A stretch of DNA of 64,000 bases from JAFGPL01 sp963781805 (GTDB lineage: Bacteria > Bacteroidota > Bacteroidia > Bacteroidales > UBA10428), in contig CAWAHF010000004.1 of the NCBI GenBank assembly GCA_963781805.1, positions 2,232,001 to 2,296,000 of the forward strand, given 5' to 3'. Shown here one piece after another: positions 27,402-36,348 of this stretch; the first letter of the stretch is position 1; the number at the start of each line of letters is the position of its first letter. The position numbers and the translations under genes were made by a program. The notes under the pieces are model-generated. The model ran no database searches. It was not told the DNA's origin and saw nothing but the letters and a program-made list of their open reading frames with translations.

Positions 27402-28193
27402 ATGATTCTAATAAAGACAGAGGAAGAGATTGAACTGCTCAGGGAAAGCAATTTACTGGTTTCAAAAACACTTGCGGAAATTGCCGCAATTCTAAAACCG
27501 GGAATCTCTACCGAAAAGCTTGATCAACATGCCGAAGAATATATTCGGGATAACAAAGGAATACCGGGATTTCTAAAATATAAAGGCTATCCCAAAACGC
27601 TTTGTACTTCAATTAATCAACAGGTTGTTCATGGAATACCCTCTGATTACAAGCTAAAGGAAGGAGACCTCATCTCCATTGATTGTGGTGTAATTTACAA
27701 CGGGTATTATGGGGATAGCGCATATACCTTTGCAATTGGAGAAATTGACGGTAAAGTTGCCGAACTCATAAGAGTTACCAAAGAATCTCTGTTTAAAGGT
27801 ATCGAAATGGCGATTGATGGAAAAAGATTGGGCGATTTGGGATATGCAATTCAAAACCATTGTGAAGAAGCAGGATTTTCTGTTGTAAGAGAAATGGTTG
27901 GACATGGAATTGGCAAGAACCTGCACGAGGCTCCCGAAGTTCCAAACTATGGAGGCAGAGGTAAAGGCATTGTGTTAAAAAAAGGAATGGTAATTTGCAT
28001 TGAGCCAATGATAAACCTGGGACGAAAAGAAATTGTACAGCAACCTGATGGCTGGACCATCCGGACTGCAGATAATAAACCTTCGGCACATTTCGAACTT
28101 GCAGTAGCAATTGATAAAAACAAAGCCGATATATTATCGACCTTTAAATATGTAGAAGAAACTGTAGTTAATAACACTTGTTTGCATCACTAA
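27402..28193 (+). CDS. map: Methionine aminopeptidase, type I
   Basis: The start chosen is ATG 27402 (MILIKTEEEIELL, 263 residues); a TTG one codon earlier is also possible. The pita-bread fold metal ligands are visible in ISIDCGVIYNGYYGDSAYTF (two Asp), GHGIGKNLHEAPEVPNYG (His), VICIEPMI (Glu) and AHFELAVAI (Glu). It removes the initiator Met from new proteins and acts at the ribosome tunnel exit. It is in the spc block between secY and infA. Confidence 0.97.
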   Translation: MILIKTEEEIELLRESNLLVSKTLAEIAAILKPGISTEKLDQHAEEYIRDNKGIPGFLKYKGYPKTLCTSINQQVVHGIPSDYKLKEGDLISIDCGVIYNGYYGDSAYTFAIGEIDGKVAELIRVTKESLFKGIEMAIDGKRLGDLGYAIQNHCEEAGFSVVREMVGHGIGKNLHEAPEVPNYGGRGKGIVLKKGMVICIEPMINLGRKEIVQQPDGWTIRTADNKPSAHFELAVAIDKNKADILSTFKYVEETVVNNTCLHH

Positions 28194-28203
28194 TAAACAA
28201 ATA

Positions 28204-28422
28204 ATGGCAAAACAACTATCGATAGAACAAGATGGTGTTATAAAAGAGGCTTTGTCCAATGCCATGTTCAGGGTTGAACTGGAAAACGGGCATATTATTA
28301 CAGCGCATATCTCGGGAAAAATGAGAATGCATTACATAAAGATTTTACCGGGAGACAAAGTAAGAATAGAAATGTCACCCTATGATCTTACTAAAGGAAG
28401 AATAACATTTAGATATAAATAA
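28204..28422 (+). CDS. infA: Translation initiation factor IF-1
   Basis: 72 residues, a single S1-like OB fold: KQLSIEQDGVIKEALSNAMF, VELENGHIITAHISGKMRM and GDKVRIEMSPYDLTKGRI. It binds the 30S A site during initiation. Length is standard. It lies 10 bases after map. Confidence 0.98.
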   Translation: MAKQLSIEQDGVIKEALSNAMFRVELENGHIITAHISGKMRMHYIKILPGDKVRIEMSPYDLTKGRITFRYK

Positions 28423-28436
28423 GAAATAAACCTGAT

Positions 28437-28556
28437 ATGAAAGTAAGAACATCTGTAAAAAAAAGAAGTTCAGATTGCAAAATCGTCCGGAGAAAAGGAA
28501 GATTGTATGTAATTAATAAAAAAAATCCCAAGCTGAAACAAAGGCAGGGAGCATAA
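28437..28556 (+). CDS. rpmJ: 50S ribosomal protein L36 (zinc-free form)
   Basis: This short gene codes for 39 residues: MKVRTSVKKRSSDCKIVRR, then KGRLYVINKKNPKLKQRQGA. The pattern is L36, but only one Cys (residue 14) of the C-C-C-H zinc set remains, so it is the zinc-free (C-) type. With the zinc-free S14 it suggests no zinc-dependent form of these proteins here. Position between infA and rpsM is conserved. Confidence 0.96.
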   Translation: MKVRTSVKKRSSDCKIVRRKGRLYVINKKNPKLKQRQGA

Positions 28557-28593
28557 ACTAATTTAAAATCTGAGATATTAAAACAAATTATTT

Positions 28594-28971
28594 ATGGCAA
28601 GAATAGTTGGTGTTGATTTACCAAAAAACAAAAGAGGAGAAATAGGCCTCACTTACATTTATGGAATAGGCCGCAGTACTGCTCAGAAAATTCTTGAAAA
28701 AGCAGGTATCGAACGTGATATTAAGGTAAGTGACTGGACAGATGATCAAATCAGCCTGATACGGAAAATTATTAATGAAAACATTAAAGTGGAAGGCGAA
28801 CTCAGATCACAGACACAATTAAATATTAAAAGGTTAATGGACATTGGATGTTACAGGGGTGTAAGACACCGTATAGGACTTCCGGTGCGTGGGCAGAGTA
28901 CAAAAAACAACGCCCGAACCAGAAAAGGAAGGAAAAAAACTGTTGCTAATAAAAAGAAAGCTACCAAATAA
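28594..28971 (+). CDS. rpsM: 30S ribosomal protein S13
   Basis: 125 residues with RIVGVDLPKNKRGEIGLTYIYGIGRSTAQKILEKAGI, RLMDIGCYRGVRHRIGLPVRGQ and a basic tail. It contacts the P-site tRNA and bridges the subunits. It starts the alpha-operon part of the run. Confidence 0.98.
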   Translation: MARIVGVDLPKNKRGEIGLTYIYGIGRSTAQKILEKAGIERDIKVSDWTDDQISLIRKIINENIKVEGELRSQTQLNIKRLMDIGCYRGVRHRIGLPVRGQSTKNNARTRKGRKKTVANKKKATK

Positions 28972-28981
28972 TAAATAGGCT

Positions 28982-29371
28982 ATGGCAAAAAAAACAGGTA
29001 CATCTAAGAAAAAAGTTGTAAAGGTTGAACCAATAGGTCAGGCTCATATTCACGCATCGTTCAATAATATTATTGTGACGCTTACAAATAATCAGGGTCA
29101 GGTAATATCGTGGGCATCGGCCGGTAAGATGGGATTTAAAGGTTCGAAAAAAAATACTCCGTATGCCGCGCAGATGGCAGCTTCTGATTGCGCAAAAGTT
29201 GCATACGACAGTGGTTTAAGAAAAGTAAAAGTATTTGTAAAGGGTCCGGGCGCTGGTCGTGAATCAGCTATCAGAACCATTCACAGTGCAGGAATTGAGG
29301 TAACTGAAATTGTTGATGTAACTCCCCTGCCCCACAATGGTTGCAGACCACCCGCAAGAAGAAGAGTATAA
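28982..29371 (+). CDS. rpsK: 30S ribosomal protein S11
   Basis: 129 residues. Diagnostic stretches are GQAHIHASFNNIIVTLTNNQG, SAGKMGFKGSKKNTPYAAQ and the C-terminal TPLPHNGCRPPARRRV. S11 lies on the 30S platform near the E site. It follows rpsM by 10 bases. Confidence 0.98.
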   Translation: MAKKTGTSKKKVVKVEPIGQAHIHASFNNIIVTLTNNQGQVISWASAGKMGFKGSKKNTPYAAQMAASDCAKVAYDSGLRKVKVFVKGPGAGRESAIRTIHSAGIEVTEIVDVTPLPHNGCRPPARRRV

Positions 29372-29405
29372 TTAAAAACTTAATAAATAGTAAATTAAAT
29401 CATAA

Positions 29406-30011
29406 ATGGCAAGATATACAGGACCGACAACAAAAATTGCAAGGAAATTTGGTGATCCGATTTATGGTGCTGATAAATATTTTGAAAAAAAGAATTTTCC
29501 ACCCGGTCAGCACGGCATGAATAAAAAACGGAGGAAATTATCGGAATACGGCTTACAGTTAAAAGAAAAACAAAAAGCTAAATATACCTACGGTGTTCTT
29601 GAAAAACAATTCAAAAACCTGTTCGACAGGGCTCAGAGAACAAAAGGAGTAACCGGTGTTGTGCTGCTGCAATTACTTGAAGCTCGACTCGATAATATAG
29701 TTTATCGTCTCGGAATAGCCCCGACCAGAAGAGGTGCAAGACAACTTGTAACACACAGGCATATTACGGTTAATAATGAAATTGTAAATATTCCATCCAT
29801 GACGTTACGTCCCGGTGATATCGTTGGCGTAAGAGAAAAATCCAAATCACTTGAAGCTATTACGAATTCGCTTAGTGGCCGCAGAATAAGTTCATCCTGG
29901 TTAGAATGGGACAATAGTCTGATGGCAGGGAAAGTACTTAATTTGCCCGAACGTGATGACATTCCTGAAAACATCAAGGAACAATTAATCGTCGAATTGT
30001 ATTCTAAATAA
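29406..30011 (+). CDS. rpsD: 30S ribosomal protein S4
   Basis: 201 residues. KRRKLSEYGLQLKEKQKAKYTYGVLE and the S4 RNA-binding domain (LEARLDNIVYRLGIAPTRRGARQLVTHRHITVN) are clear. It lacks the N-terminal zinc Cys set of some S4 forms. S4 initiates 30S assembly and, in E. coli, represses the alpha operon. Confidence 0.98.
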   Translation: MARYTGPTTKIARKFGDPIYGADKYFEKKNFPPGQHGMNKKRRKLSEYGLQLKEKQKAKYTYGVLEKQFKNLFDRAQRTKGVTGVVLLQLLEARLDNIVYRLGIAPTRRGARQLVTHRHITVNNEIVNIPSMTLRPGDIVGVREKSKSLEAITNSLSGRRISSSWLEWDNSLMAGKVLNLPERDDIPENIKEQLIVELYSK

Positions 30012-30029
30012 TCAAAATAAATCAATTTT

Positions 30030-31022
30030 ATGGCAATTCTAGCTTTTCAAAAACCCGACAAAGTCATAATGATAGAATCGGACAATAAGTTCGGTAGATT
30101 TGAATTTCGTCCATTAGAACCCGGTTATGGGATAACCGTGGGAAACGCTCTAAGGAGAATCTTACTATCATCTTTAGAGGGATACGCTATAACTACAATC
30201 AAGATCGACAGTGTTGAACACGAATTTACAACTATAACCGGTGTTATTGAGGATGTTACCGAAGTTATTCTCAACCTGAAACAGATTCGGTTCAAAAAAT
30301 TGATTGAAGATATCAGGGATGAAAGGGTTGTAGTTAAGATATCCGGTCAGGAAGTTTTTAAAGCCGGTGATCTGAACAGATTTCTCAGTGGTTTCGAAGT
30401 ATTGAATCCGGATTTGGAAATCTGTCATATGGAATCTGATGTTGAATTTATTATGGAAATCAGCATCAATAAAGGACGCGGTTATGTTCCGGCAGAGGAA
30501 AACAAACCGCTTGACGCTGAATTTGGCATAATTCCTATCGATGCCATTTTCACACCTATTAAAAATGTTAAATTCTTGGTTGAAAATTACAGGGTTGAAC
30601 AAAAAACTGACTATGAAAAACTGGTTTTTGAAATCCTGACCGATGGCTCAATCTTACCGAAAGATGCCTTAAAAGAAGCAGCCAAAATATTGATATATCA
30701 CTTTATGCTGTTCTCTGACGAAAAGATTACCCTCGATGCCGATGAAGCATCAAGTAATGAAGAATTTGATGAAGAAATCCTTCACATGCGACAGTTGCTC
30801 AAAACAAAGCTGGTTGATCTTGATTTGTCAGTCAGAGCGCTCAATTGCCTTAAGGCAGCTGAAGTGGAAACATTAGGAGACCTTGTTAAATTCAATAAAA
30901 ATGACCTGTTGAAATTCAGAAATTTTGGTAAAAAATCTCTTACCGAGCTCGATGAATTGCTGGAAGGTATGAATTTGTCATTTGGCATGGATGTCTCCAA
31001 ATACAAACTTGATAAAGATTAA
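30030..31022 (+). CDS. rpoA: RNA polymerase alpha subunit
   Basis: 330 residues. The N-terminal domain (FRPLEPGYGITVGNALRRILLSSLEGYAI) carries the dimerisation and assembly surface. A linker rich in acidic residues (about 235-250) leads to the C-terminal domain (VRALNCLKAAEVETLGDLV, FRNFGKKSLTELDELL) that binds UP elements and activators. It sits between rpsD and rplQ as in most bacteria. Confidence 0.98.
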   Translation: MAILAFQKPDKVIMIESDNKFGRFEFRPLEPGYGITVGNALRRILLSSLEGYAITTIKIDSVEHEFTTITGVIEDVTEVILNLKQIRFKKLIEDIRDERVVVKISGQEVFKAGDLNRFLSGFEVLNPDLEICHMESDVEFIMEISINKGRGYVPAEENKPLDAEFGIIPIDAIFTPIKNVKFLVENYRVEQKTDYEKLVFEILTDGSILPKDALKEAAKILIYHFMLFSDEKITLDADEASSNEEFDEEILHMRQLLKTKLVDLDLSVRALNCLKAAEVETLGDLVKFNKNDLLKFRNFGKKSLTELDELLEGMNLSFGMDVSKYKLDKD

Positions 31023-31069
31023 TTAAACTATTGCTGAAATCCTGAAAAGGGATAAAATATTGAATTGAA

Positions 31070-31780
31070 ATGCGACACAACAGGAAAGTCAATCATTTAG
31101 GAAGAACAAGTAGTCACAGAAAAGCTATGCTTGCCAATATGGCAACCTCGCTTATCATGCATAAGAGAATTAAAACAACTGTTGCCAAAGCCAGAGCTCT
31201 TAGGGTTTATGTAGAACCTATTCTTACCAAATCGAAAGAGGATACTACACATTCGAGAAGAGTTGTTTTTGGCTATTTGCAAAGTAAAGATGCCGTGACC
31301 GAATTATTCAGGGAAATCTCACCCAAAATAATGGAAAGACCCGGCGGATATACCAGAATACTGAAAATAGGAACCCGAGTTGGCGACAGAGCCGATATGT
31401 GTTTTATAGAACTGGTTGACTATAATGAAAATCTGCTTGGTACCAAGACCGAAGCAGCTGGAAAAACAGGCAAACGCAAAAGAAGAGGTGCCGGCAAGAA
31501 AAAAGAAGAGGCAGAAACTCCTGCAGCTAAGAAAACCGTCGGAAAAGAAACCCCTGCTGTTGACGAAACTCCTGTAGCTAAAGAAACGGCTGCCCCGGAA
31601 GAAACAGCCGACACAAAAGAAACACCTGAAGAGGTAGAAGCTGCTGCTGAAACCGATGCTACAGTTGAAACCGAAACTGAAGTTGAAGATAGTTCCAGTG
31701 AAAAAACTGATTCAGCAGAAAATAATGATTCAGAACCGGAACAGGATGTTGAAAACACGGAAGAAGAAAAAAAGGAATAG
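31070..31780 (+). CDS. rplQ: 50S ribosomal protein L17 with long acidic tail
   Basis: 236 residues against the usual 116-160. The first about 125 residues are ordinary L17: MRHNRKVNHLGRTSSHRKAMLANMATSL, TTVAKARALRVYVEPI and GGYTRILKIGTRVGDRADMCFIELVDY. From about residue 137 the sequence is basic, then for about 90 residues nearly all Glu, Thr, Ala, Asp, Lys and Pro, with repeated ETPA/KET units. It should be disordered. Such tails are seen in Bacteroidota L17 proteins; a function is not established. It is the last ribosomal gene and is followed by a terminator. Confidence 0.96.
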   Translation: MRHNRKVNHLGRTSSHRKAMLANMATSLIMHKRIKTTVAKARALRVYVEPILTKSKEDTTHSRRVVFGYLQSKDAVTELFREISPKIMERPGGYTRILKIGTRVGDRADMCFIELVDYNENLLGTKTEAAGKTGKRKRRGAGKKKEEAETPAAKKTVGKETPAVDETPVAKETAAPEETADTKETPEEVEAAAETDATVETETEVEDSSSEKTDSAENNDSEPEQDVENTEEEKKE

Positions 31781-31816
31781 AAAAGCCTTTGAAATGATTG
31801 ATAATTAAATATCTGG

Positions 31817-31857
31817 AAAGGGATAAAGAAGGTATCTTCTTCATCCCTTTTTCTTTT
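31817..31857 (+). terminator. Terminator after rplQ
   Basis: aaagggat-a-aagaa (31817-31830) pairs with ttctt-c-atcccttt (31837-31850) with one mismatch, followed by TTCTTTT. It ends the ribosomal superoperon just before eno, whose own promoter was not identified. Confidence 0.85.
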
Positions 31858-31896
31858 ACATACCATAAGATTAATCAATAATTTAAAATTAAAACA

Positions 31897-33189
31897 ATGG
31901 GACAAATAATTAAAGTTCATGCCCGCGAAATTCTTGATTCCCGGGGTAATCCTACAATTGAAGTTGAAGTTACACTTGCCAGTGGATTTGTTGGCCTTGC
32001 TGCCGTTCCTTCCGGAGCCTCAACCGGAGAAAACGAAGCGCTGGAATTGAGAGACGGAGATAAAAAACGTTACAATGGAAAAGGTGTGCTTAAAGCCGTA
32101 GAAAATGTAAATAAAATTATCAGCAAAGAAATCATTGGGATGACTGCCCTTGACCAGGTTGCTATCGACAACAAAATGATTAAACTTGATGGTACCAAAA
32201 CCAAGAGTAAACTGGGTGCAAATGCCATCCTGGGAGTTTCGCTGGCCGTTGCCAAAGCTGCAGCTCAATATCATGACATGCCTCTTTACAGATATATTGG
32301 AGGTACCAATGCAAAGGTACTGCCTGTACCAATGATGAATATTATTAATGGTGGTTCTCACTCCGATGCACCAATTGCTTTTCAGGAATTTATGATACGA
32401 CCTGTGGGCGCTTCAAGTTTTACAGAAGGCTTGAGAATGGGTGCTGAAGTATTTCATGCGCTGAAAAAAGTACTAAAGGAACGTGGTTTAAGCACTGCGG
32501 TTGGCGATGAAGGTGGTTTTGCCCCTAATCTTAAGGGAACCGAAGATGCACTTGAATCAATTATTAAAGCAATAAAAGCAGCTGGTTATAAACCCGGCAG
32601 AAAATCTGAAGGTGGTGATGTAGCAATCGCTTTGGATCCGGCTTCATCAGAATTTTATGAAGATGGCAAGTATAACTACAAGAAATTTGAAGGTGATAGC
32701 GGTGCTGTAAGATCATCAGCCGAACAGACAGAGTATCTTGCAGAACTTATCAGCAAATATCCCATCGATTCCATTGAAGATGGTATGGCAGAAAATGACT
32801 GGGAAGGCTGGAAACTTTTAACAGATAAAATTGGTGACAGGTGTCAGATTGTTGGAGATGATGTATTTGTAACCAATGTTGAATACCTGAAAAAAGGAAT
32901 TGACATGGGTTGTGCAAATTCAATCCTTATTAAGGTAAATCAAATAGGTACATTGACCGAAACTCTAAATTGCATTGAAATGGCTCATCGGGCCGGCTAT
33001 ACCACTGTTACTTCACATCGTTCCGGCGAAACCGAAGACTCAACCATTGCCGATATAGCCGTAGCTACTAATTCAGGTCAGATAAAAACGGGATCTCTAA
33101 GTCGTTCAGACAGGATTGCCAAATACAATCAGTTGCTTCGGATTGAAGAAGAACTTGGTGATTTAGCAATATATGGCTATGAAAAGTAG
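31897..33189 (+). CDS. eno: Enolase
   Basis: 430 residues, the full family length. It starts MGQIIKVHAREILDSRGNPTIEVEV and has PSGASTGENEALELRDGD (mobile loop), AVGDEGGFAPNL, the metal ligands in AIALDPASSEFY, SIEDGMAENDW and VGDDVFVTN, and the signature LIKVNQIGTLTETL plus SHRSGETEDSTIADIAVA. It converts 2-phosphoglycerate to phosphoenolpyruvate. It lies 116 bases after rplQ with a terminator in between. Confidence 0.98.
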   Translation: MGQIIKVHAREILDSRGNPTIEVEVTLASGFVGLAAVPSGASTGENEALELRDGDKKRYNGKGVLKAVENVNKIISKEIIGMTALDQVAIDNKMIKLDGTKTKSKLGANAILGVSLAVAKAAAQYHDMPLYRYIGGTNAKVLPVPMMNIINGGSHSDAPIAFQEFMIRPVGASSFTEGLRMGAEVFHALKKVLKERGLSTAVGDEGGFAPNLKGTEDALESIIKAIKAAGYKPGRKSEGGDVAIALDPASSEFYEDGKYNYKKFEGDSGAVRSSAEQTEYLAELISKYPIDSIEDGMAENDWEGWKLLTDKIGDRCQIVGDDVFVTNVEYLKKGIDMGCANSILIKVNQIGTLTETLNCIEMAHRAGYTTVTSHRSGETEDSTIADIAVATNSGQIKTGSLSRSDRIAKYNQLLRIEEELGDLAIYGYEK

Positions 33190-33212
33190 AAATTAACATA
33201 TATTTCTTTTAT

Positions 33213-33246
33213 AAAGCTGTCTTTTAAAAAGACAGCTTTTTTTGTT
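33213..33246 (+). terminator. Terminator after eno
   Basis: aaagctgtctttt (33213-33225) pairs with aaaagacagcttt (33227-33239), followed by a T run. It ends the eno transcript 23 bases after its stop. Confidence 0.92.
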
Positions 33247-33369
33247 TTAAGAAATTGTTAATTCTCTGTTATAAATCATTCAGGAGTAGATATTCATAAT
33301 CTTTTTTCATTACCTTTAAACAAGAATGCAGTTAATCTGTTTAATTAATGAATATTACTATTAAACATT

Positions 33370-34698
33370 ATGGCAGGACTTAAAGAAAAGCTATACGAAA
33401 AAATTCTGGAATGGAGACCACGTACGCAAAAATTAATGGATGAGTATGCAGACGTGGTAATAGATGAAGTTACTATTGGTAATACCTTGGGTGGTATGCG
33501 GGGTTTGAAAAGCCTGGTTACAGATATTTCCTATCTCGATCCCGAAGAAGGAATCAGGTATCGCGGTCATACACTTCGCGATCTGTTTAAACAACTTCCG
33601 AAACCAAAGGGTGCCGATATGCCATATGTTGAGAGTGTTTTTTATCTTTTACTCACAGGTGATATACCCACCGAATCAGAGGTAGCAGATACACTCGACG
33701 AATTCAGAAAACGGAGAATACTGCCAAGATATGTTTACGAGGTACTCGATGCATTTCCATGTTGCAGCCACCCGATGGCTATGTTTTCCACAGCAATATT
33801 AACTCTTCACCGGGAATCATTCTTTACAAGAAAATATCAGGCGGGCATGAATAAGCTCGATTATTGGGACCCTACATACGAAGATGCTTTAAGCCTGCTG
33901 GCTAAATTGCCCGAAATAGGAACTTACATATATTCCAAACTCTATAAAGACGGAAAACGTATTCAATCTGATCCGGAACTGGATTTCGGCGGCAACTTTG
34001 CAAGAATGATGGGAATCGGAAAACCCTATGATGATGTTTCACGCATGCATTTCATCATTCATGCAGATCACGAAAGCGGGAATGTAAGCGCACATACCGG
34101 TCACCTGGTTGCCAGCTCGTTATCTGATATCTATTTGGCAATTTCTGCAATGATAAATGGCCTGGCCGGACCTTTGCATGGATTGGCAAACCAGGAAGTA
34201 CTTAGATGGTTACATGAACTTGATGTTAAAATGGACGGCCATATGCCATCTGAAGATGAATTGCGTCAATTCGTCTGGGAAACTTTAAATTCCGGACAGG
34301 TAATCCCAGGCTTTGGGCACGCTGTTTTACGTAAAACCGATCCCCGGTATTTAATCCAAAGAGAATTTAGTCTCAAGCATCTTGCAGATGATCATCTTTT
34401 CAAATATGTTAATATGTTGTATAAAGTTGTCCCGGATGTATTAATGGAACAGGGAAAGGCAAAAAACCCATGGCCAAATGTAGATGCACAATCCGGAGTA
34501 ATTCAATGGCATTATGGGGTAACAAAATATGACTTTTATACCGTACTTTTTGGCATCGGCAGAGCTATAGGTATTTGTGCCAATATTATTTGGGACAGGG
34601 CATTAGGATATCCGCTCGAACGACCAAAATCCATAACAACCGGAATGCTTGAAGAATTGGTTCAAAAGCAACAAAGCAAACTAATGAACGCCAGTTGA
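33370..34698 (+). CDS. gltA: Citrate synthase
   Basis: 442 residues, closer in length and layout to the eukaryotic-type (dimeric) citrate synthases than to the hexameric E. coli enzyme. Catalytic residues are visible: His in AGPLHGLANQEVL, His in VIPGFGHAVLRKTDPRY and Asp in NVDAQSGVIQWHYG. It makes citrate from oxaloacetate and acetyl-CoA. It is monocistronic, with its own upstream gap of 180 bases including the eno terminator. No terminator was found right after it; the MITE-like element begins 120 bases downstream. Confidence 0.95.
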   Translation: MAGLKEKLYEKILEWRPRTQKLMDEYADVVIDEVTIGNTLGGMRGLKSLVTDISYLDPEEGIRYRGHTLRDLFKQLPKPKGADMPYVESVFYLLLTGDIPTESEVADTLDEFRKRRILPRYVYEVLDAFPCCSHPMAMFSTAILTLHRESFFTRKYQAGMNKLDYWDPTYEDALSLLAKLPEIGTYIYSKLYKDGKRIQSDPELDFGGNFARMMGIGKPYDDVSRMHFIIHADHESGNVSAHTGHLVASSLSDIYLAISAMINGLAGPLHGLANQEVLRWLHELDVKMDGHMPSEDELRQFVWETLNSGQVIPGFGHAVLRKTDPRYLIQREFSLKHLADDHLFKYVNMLYKVVPDVLMEQGKAKNPWPNVDAQSGVIQWHYGVTKYDFYTVLFGIGRAIGICANIIWDRALGYPLERPKSITTGMLEELVQKQQSKLMNAS

Positions 34699-35084
34699 TG
34701 CATTAAAGAGTCTTCCGAAGATCAGGATAAGTTACCTGATACAATTTAAAAACAAGGTAAATTATTTGCTTTTACATAGTATTACGTTTGCCAATACGCT
34801 CAACTTAACTTCATACATTAACGTGAGTTCGATATAAGATATTTATTTTAAATGTTTAATTTTCAATAGCCCCTACCTTCAGGTAGGGGAATATGAATAG
34901 ATCCTACCGAATGAAATTTGCAAAATTTATTAATTTATAATAAAAATAAAAAATTTTGCAAATTTCATGTATTTATTAAACATTATAAACCCCAGGTTAA
35001 AACCAGGGGCTATTGAAAATCAAATCTATGAACATTCTATTTATATCGAACTCACGTTACATTAAGTATTCAAGACTCTCCAGA
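34699..35084. other. Intergenic region with inverted-repeat element
   Basis: 386 bases between citrate synthase and a convergent PLP enzyme. No gene. Most of it is the 241-bp inverted-repeat element at 34819-35059; the first 120 bases show nothing distinctive. Confidence 0.8.
34819..35059. mobile_element. MITE/REP-like palindromic element, 241 bp
   Basis: The outer ends are inverted copies (TAACGTGAGTTCGATATAA at 34819-34837; its complement runs to 35059), continuing with imperfect pairing to ATTTTCAATAGCCCCT on the left and its complement on the right. Inside are three nested hairpins: cccctacct/aggtagggg (34869-34890), a perfect 18-bp pair (34911-34928 with 34951-34968), and an 9-bp pair with one mismatch (about 34990-35009). 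It has no coding capacity. Terminal inverted repeats with internal hairpins suggest a miniature element mobilised in trans, or a REP-like composite. A target duplication is not clear. Confidence 0.7.
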
Positions 35085-36233
35085 CTAAAGTACTTTCCCC
35101 CTGGCATGTACTTTCCATACATCCTTAATAATATTATTGCTGTGAATAACAAGTGAATCTGTGAGGTTTGCCACCGAACAGGAATGATTTGGAATAATTC
35201 TTATTCTGGCGCCAATTGGCAGATCGAAATTTGATCGTGCAACAAATCCATGCTCTTCCGAAAGTGATGTAATTTTCATTTTTGACTCCTCCTTAAGGAA
35301 TTTTTCTACCGGATATGCAATACCATATCCATCGAGAAGTTTCGAACCATGTGCCCCGGTATCTGAACTCAGTACTTTAGATCCGGCATCGATAATGAAA
35401 TAACTTTTGTTCTTGCTTATAATTGTTGCAATAACCGTTAAGGCAATCTGCTCCGGGGCTATTAATCCCAGTTTCAACATTAGTCTGTCCATAAAAACAT
35501 AGTTCCCCGGCCTGATTTCGGAAATTCCCTGTAAATCAATTCCTGCAAGCAATGTGGGAGTGGCGCCTATAGATAATTTCCGGGTTTCAATCCCATAGTC
35601 AAGCAATAATTTTCGTATCCTGAACAGTATTTTAAGCTCACTTTGTGCAATACGAATAACTTCCTGAATATCTTTCGCTTTATATGCATGTCCGGCATGA
35701 GTTATCAAACCATTGAATTCCAAATGACTATGAGCCATAATTTTCTTAGCCAGATGCAAAATTTTCGGGTCATCAGGAGATAAGCCACACCTTTTTAGTC
35801 CAATGTCTATCTTTAGAAATATATTTACTTTCACATCTAACCGTTCGCACATAACTGCAATCGCATTATAACCTTCTTCACTGTCCGCAATCAGGCTCAT
35901 ATCCAACCCGAACTGCCTGGTGCTGCTTAAAATTCTTTGAATCTTTGTTTGTTCAACCAGTGGATAGGCAATCGTAAAAGATTTGCACGAGTTATTAAAA
36001 AAAACGGAGGCTTCGTCAATTTTGGCAGCAGTTAATCCCGATGCTCCCTCTTCCAGTTGAATTTTTGCAATATTGAGACATTTGTGCGTTTTAACATGTG
36101 GTTTTATGTCAATATGGTACCTTTTGGCGTAACCATGTACCATGTGAATATTGTCAAGCATGACATCGTAATCTATAAATACCCTTGGTGTATCGATGGC
36201 AACTATTTCTTTTTCAATAATTTTCATAATCAA
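35085..36233 (-). CDS. D-threonine aldolase / D-serine dehydratase-like PLP enzyme
   Basis: 382 residues. It has the fold-type III (alanine racemase-like) barrel, with the PLP Lys in IKPHVKTHK (residues 43-51), HAGHAYK and SIGATPTLL (phosphate-binding region). The C-terminal beta domain ends with PNHSCSVANLTDSLVI, whose His and Cys are the metal (zinc or manganese) ligands of this family. Members cleave D-3-hydroxy amino acids or dehydrate D-serine; which substrate applies here is unknown. A second ATG lies two codons inside. It runs in the same direction as the SGNH gene upstream (116-base gap). Confidence 0.88.
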   Translation of the reverse strand: MIMKIIEKEIVAIDTPRVFIDYDVMLDNIHMVHGYAKRYHIDIKPHVKTHKCLNIAKIQLEEGASGLTAAKIDEASVFFNNSCKSFTIAYPLVEQTKIQRILSSTRQFGLDMSLIADSEEGYNAIAVMCERLDVKVNIFLKIDIGLKRCGLSPDDPKILHLAKKIMAHSHLEFNGLITHAGHAYKAKDIQEVIRIAQSELKILFRIRKLLLDYGIETRKLSIGATPTLLAGIDLQGISEIRPGNYVFMDRLMLKLGLIAPEQIALTVIATIISKNKSYFIIDAGSKVLSSDTGAHGSKLLDGYGIAYPVEKFLKEESKMKITSLSEEHGFVARSNFDLPIGARIRIIPNHSCSVANLTDSLVIHSNNIIKDVWKVHARGKVL

Positions 36234-36348
36234 GCCTTAAACATACAAAGTCATCGGTTATTTAAATGATATCATCTCATGAATTTCAATATCTGATTTC
36301 ATTCGTATGAACTTACAGATTTTAATCATCTTGTAAAATCATAACTCT

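Noticed and set aside
31420..31920. 166-codon Ser/Val-rich minus-strand frame
   Set aside because: It is the antisense of the Glu/Thr/Ala-rich L17 tail and has no independent start or family features.
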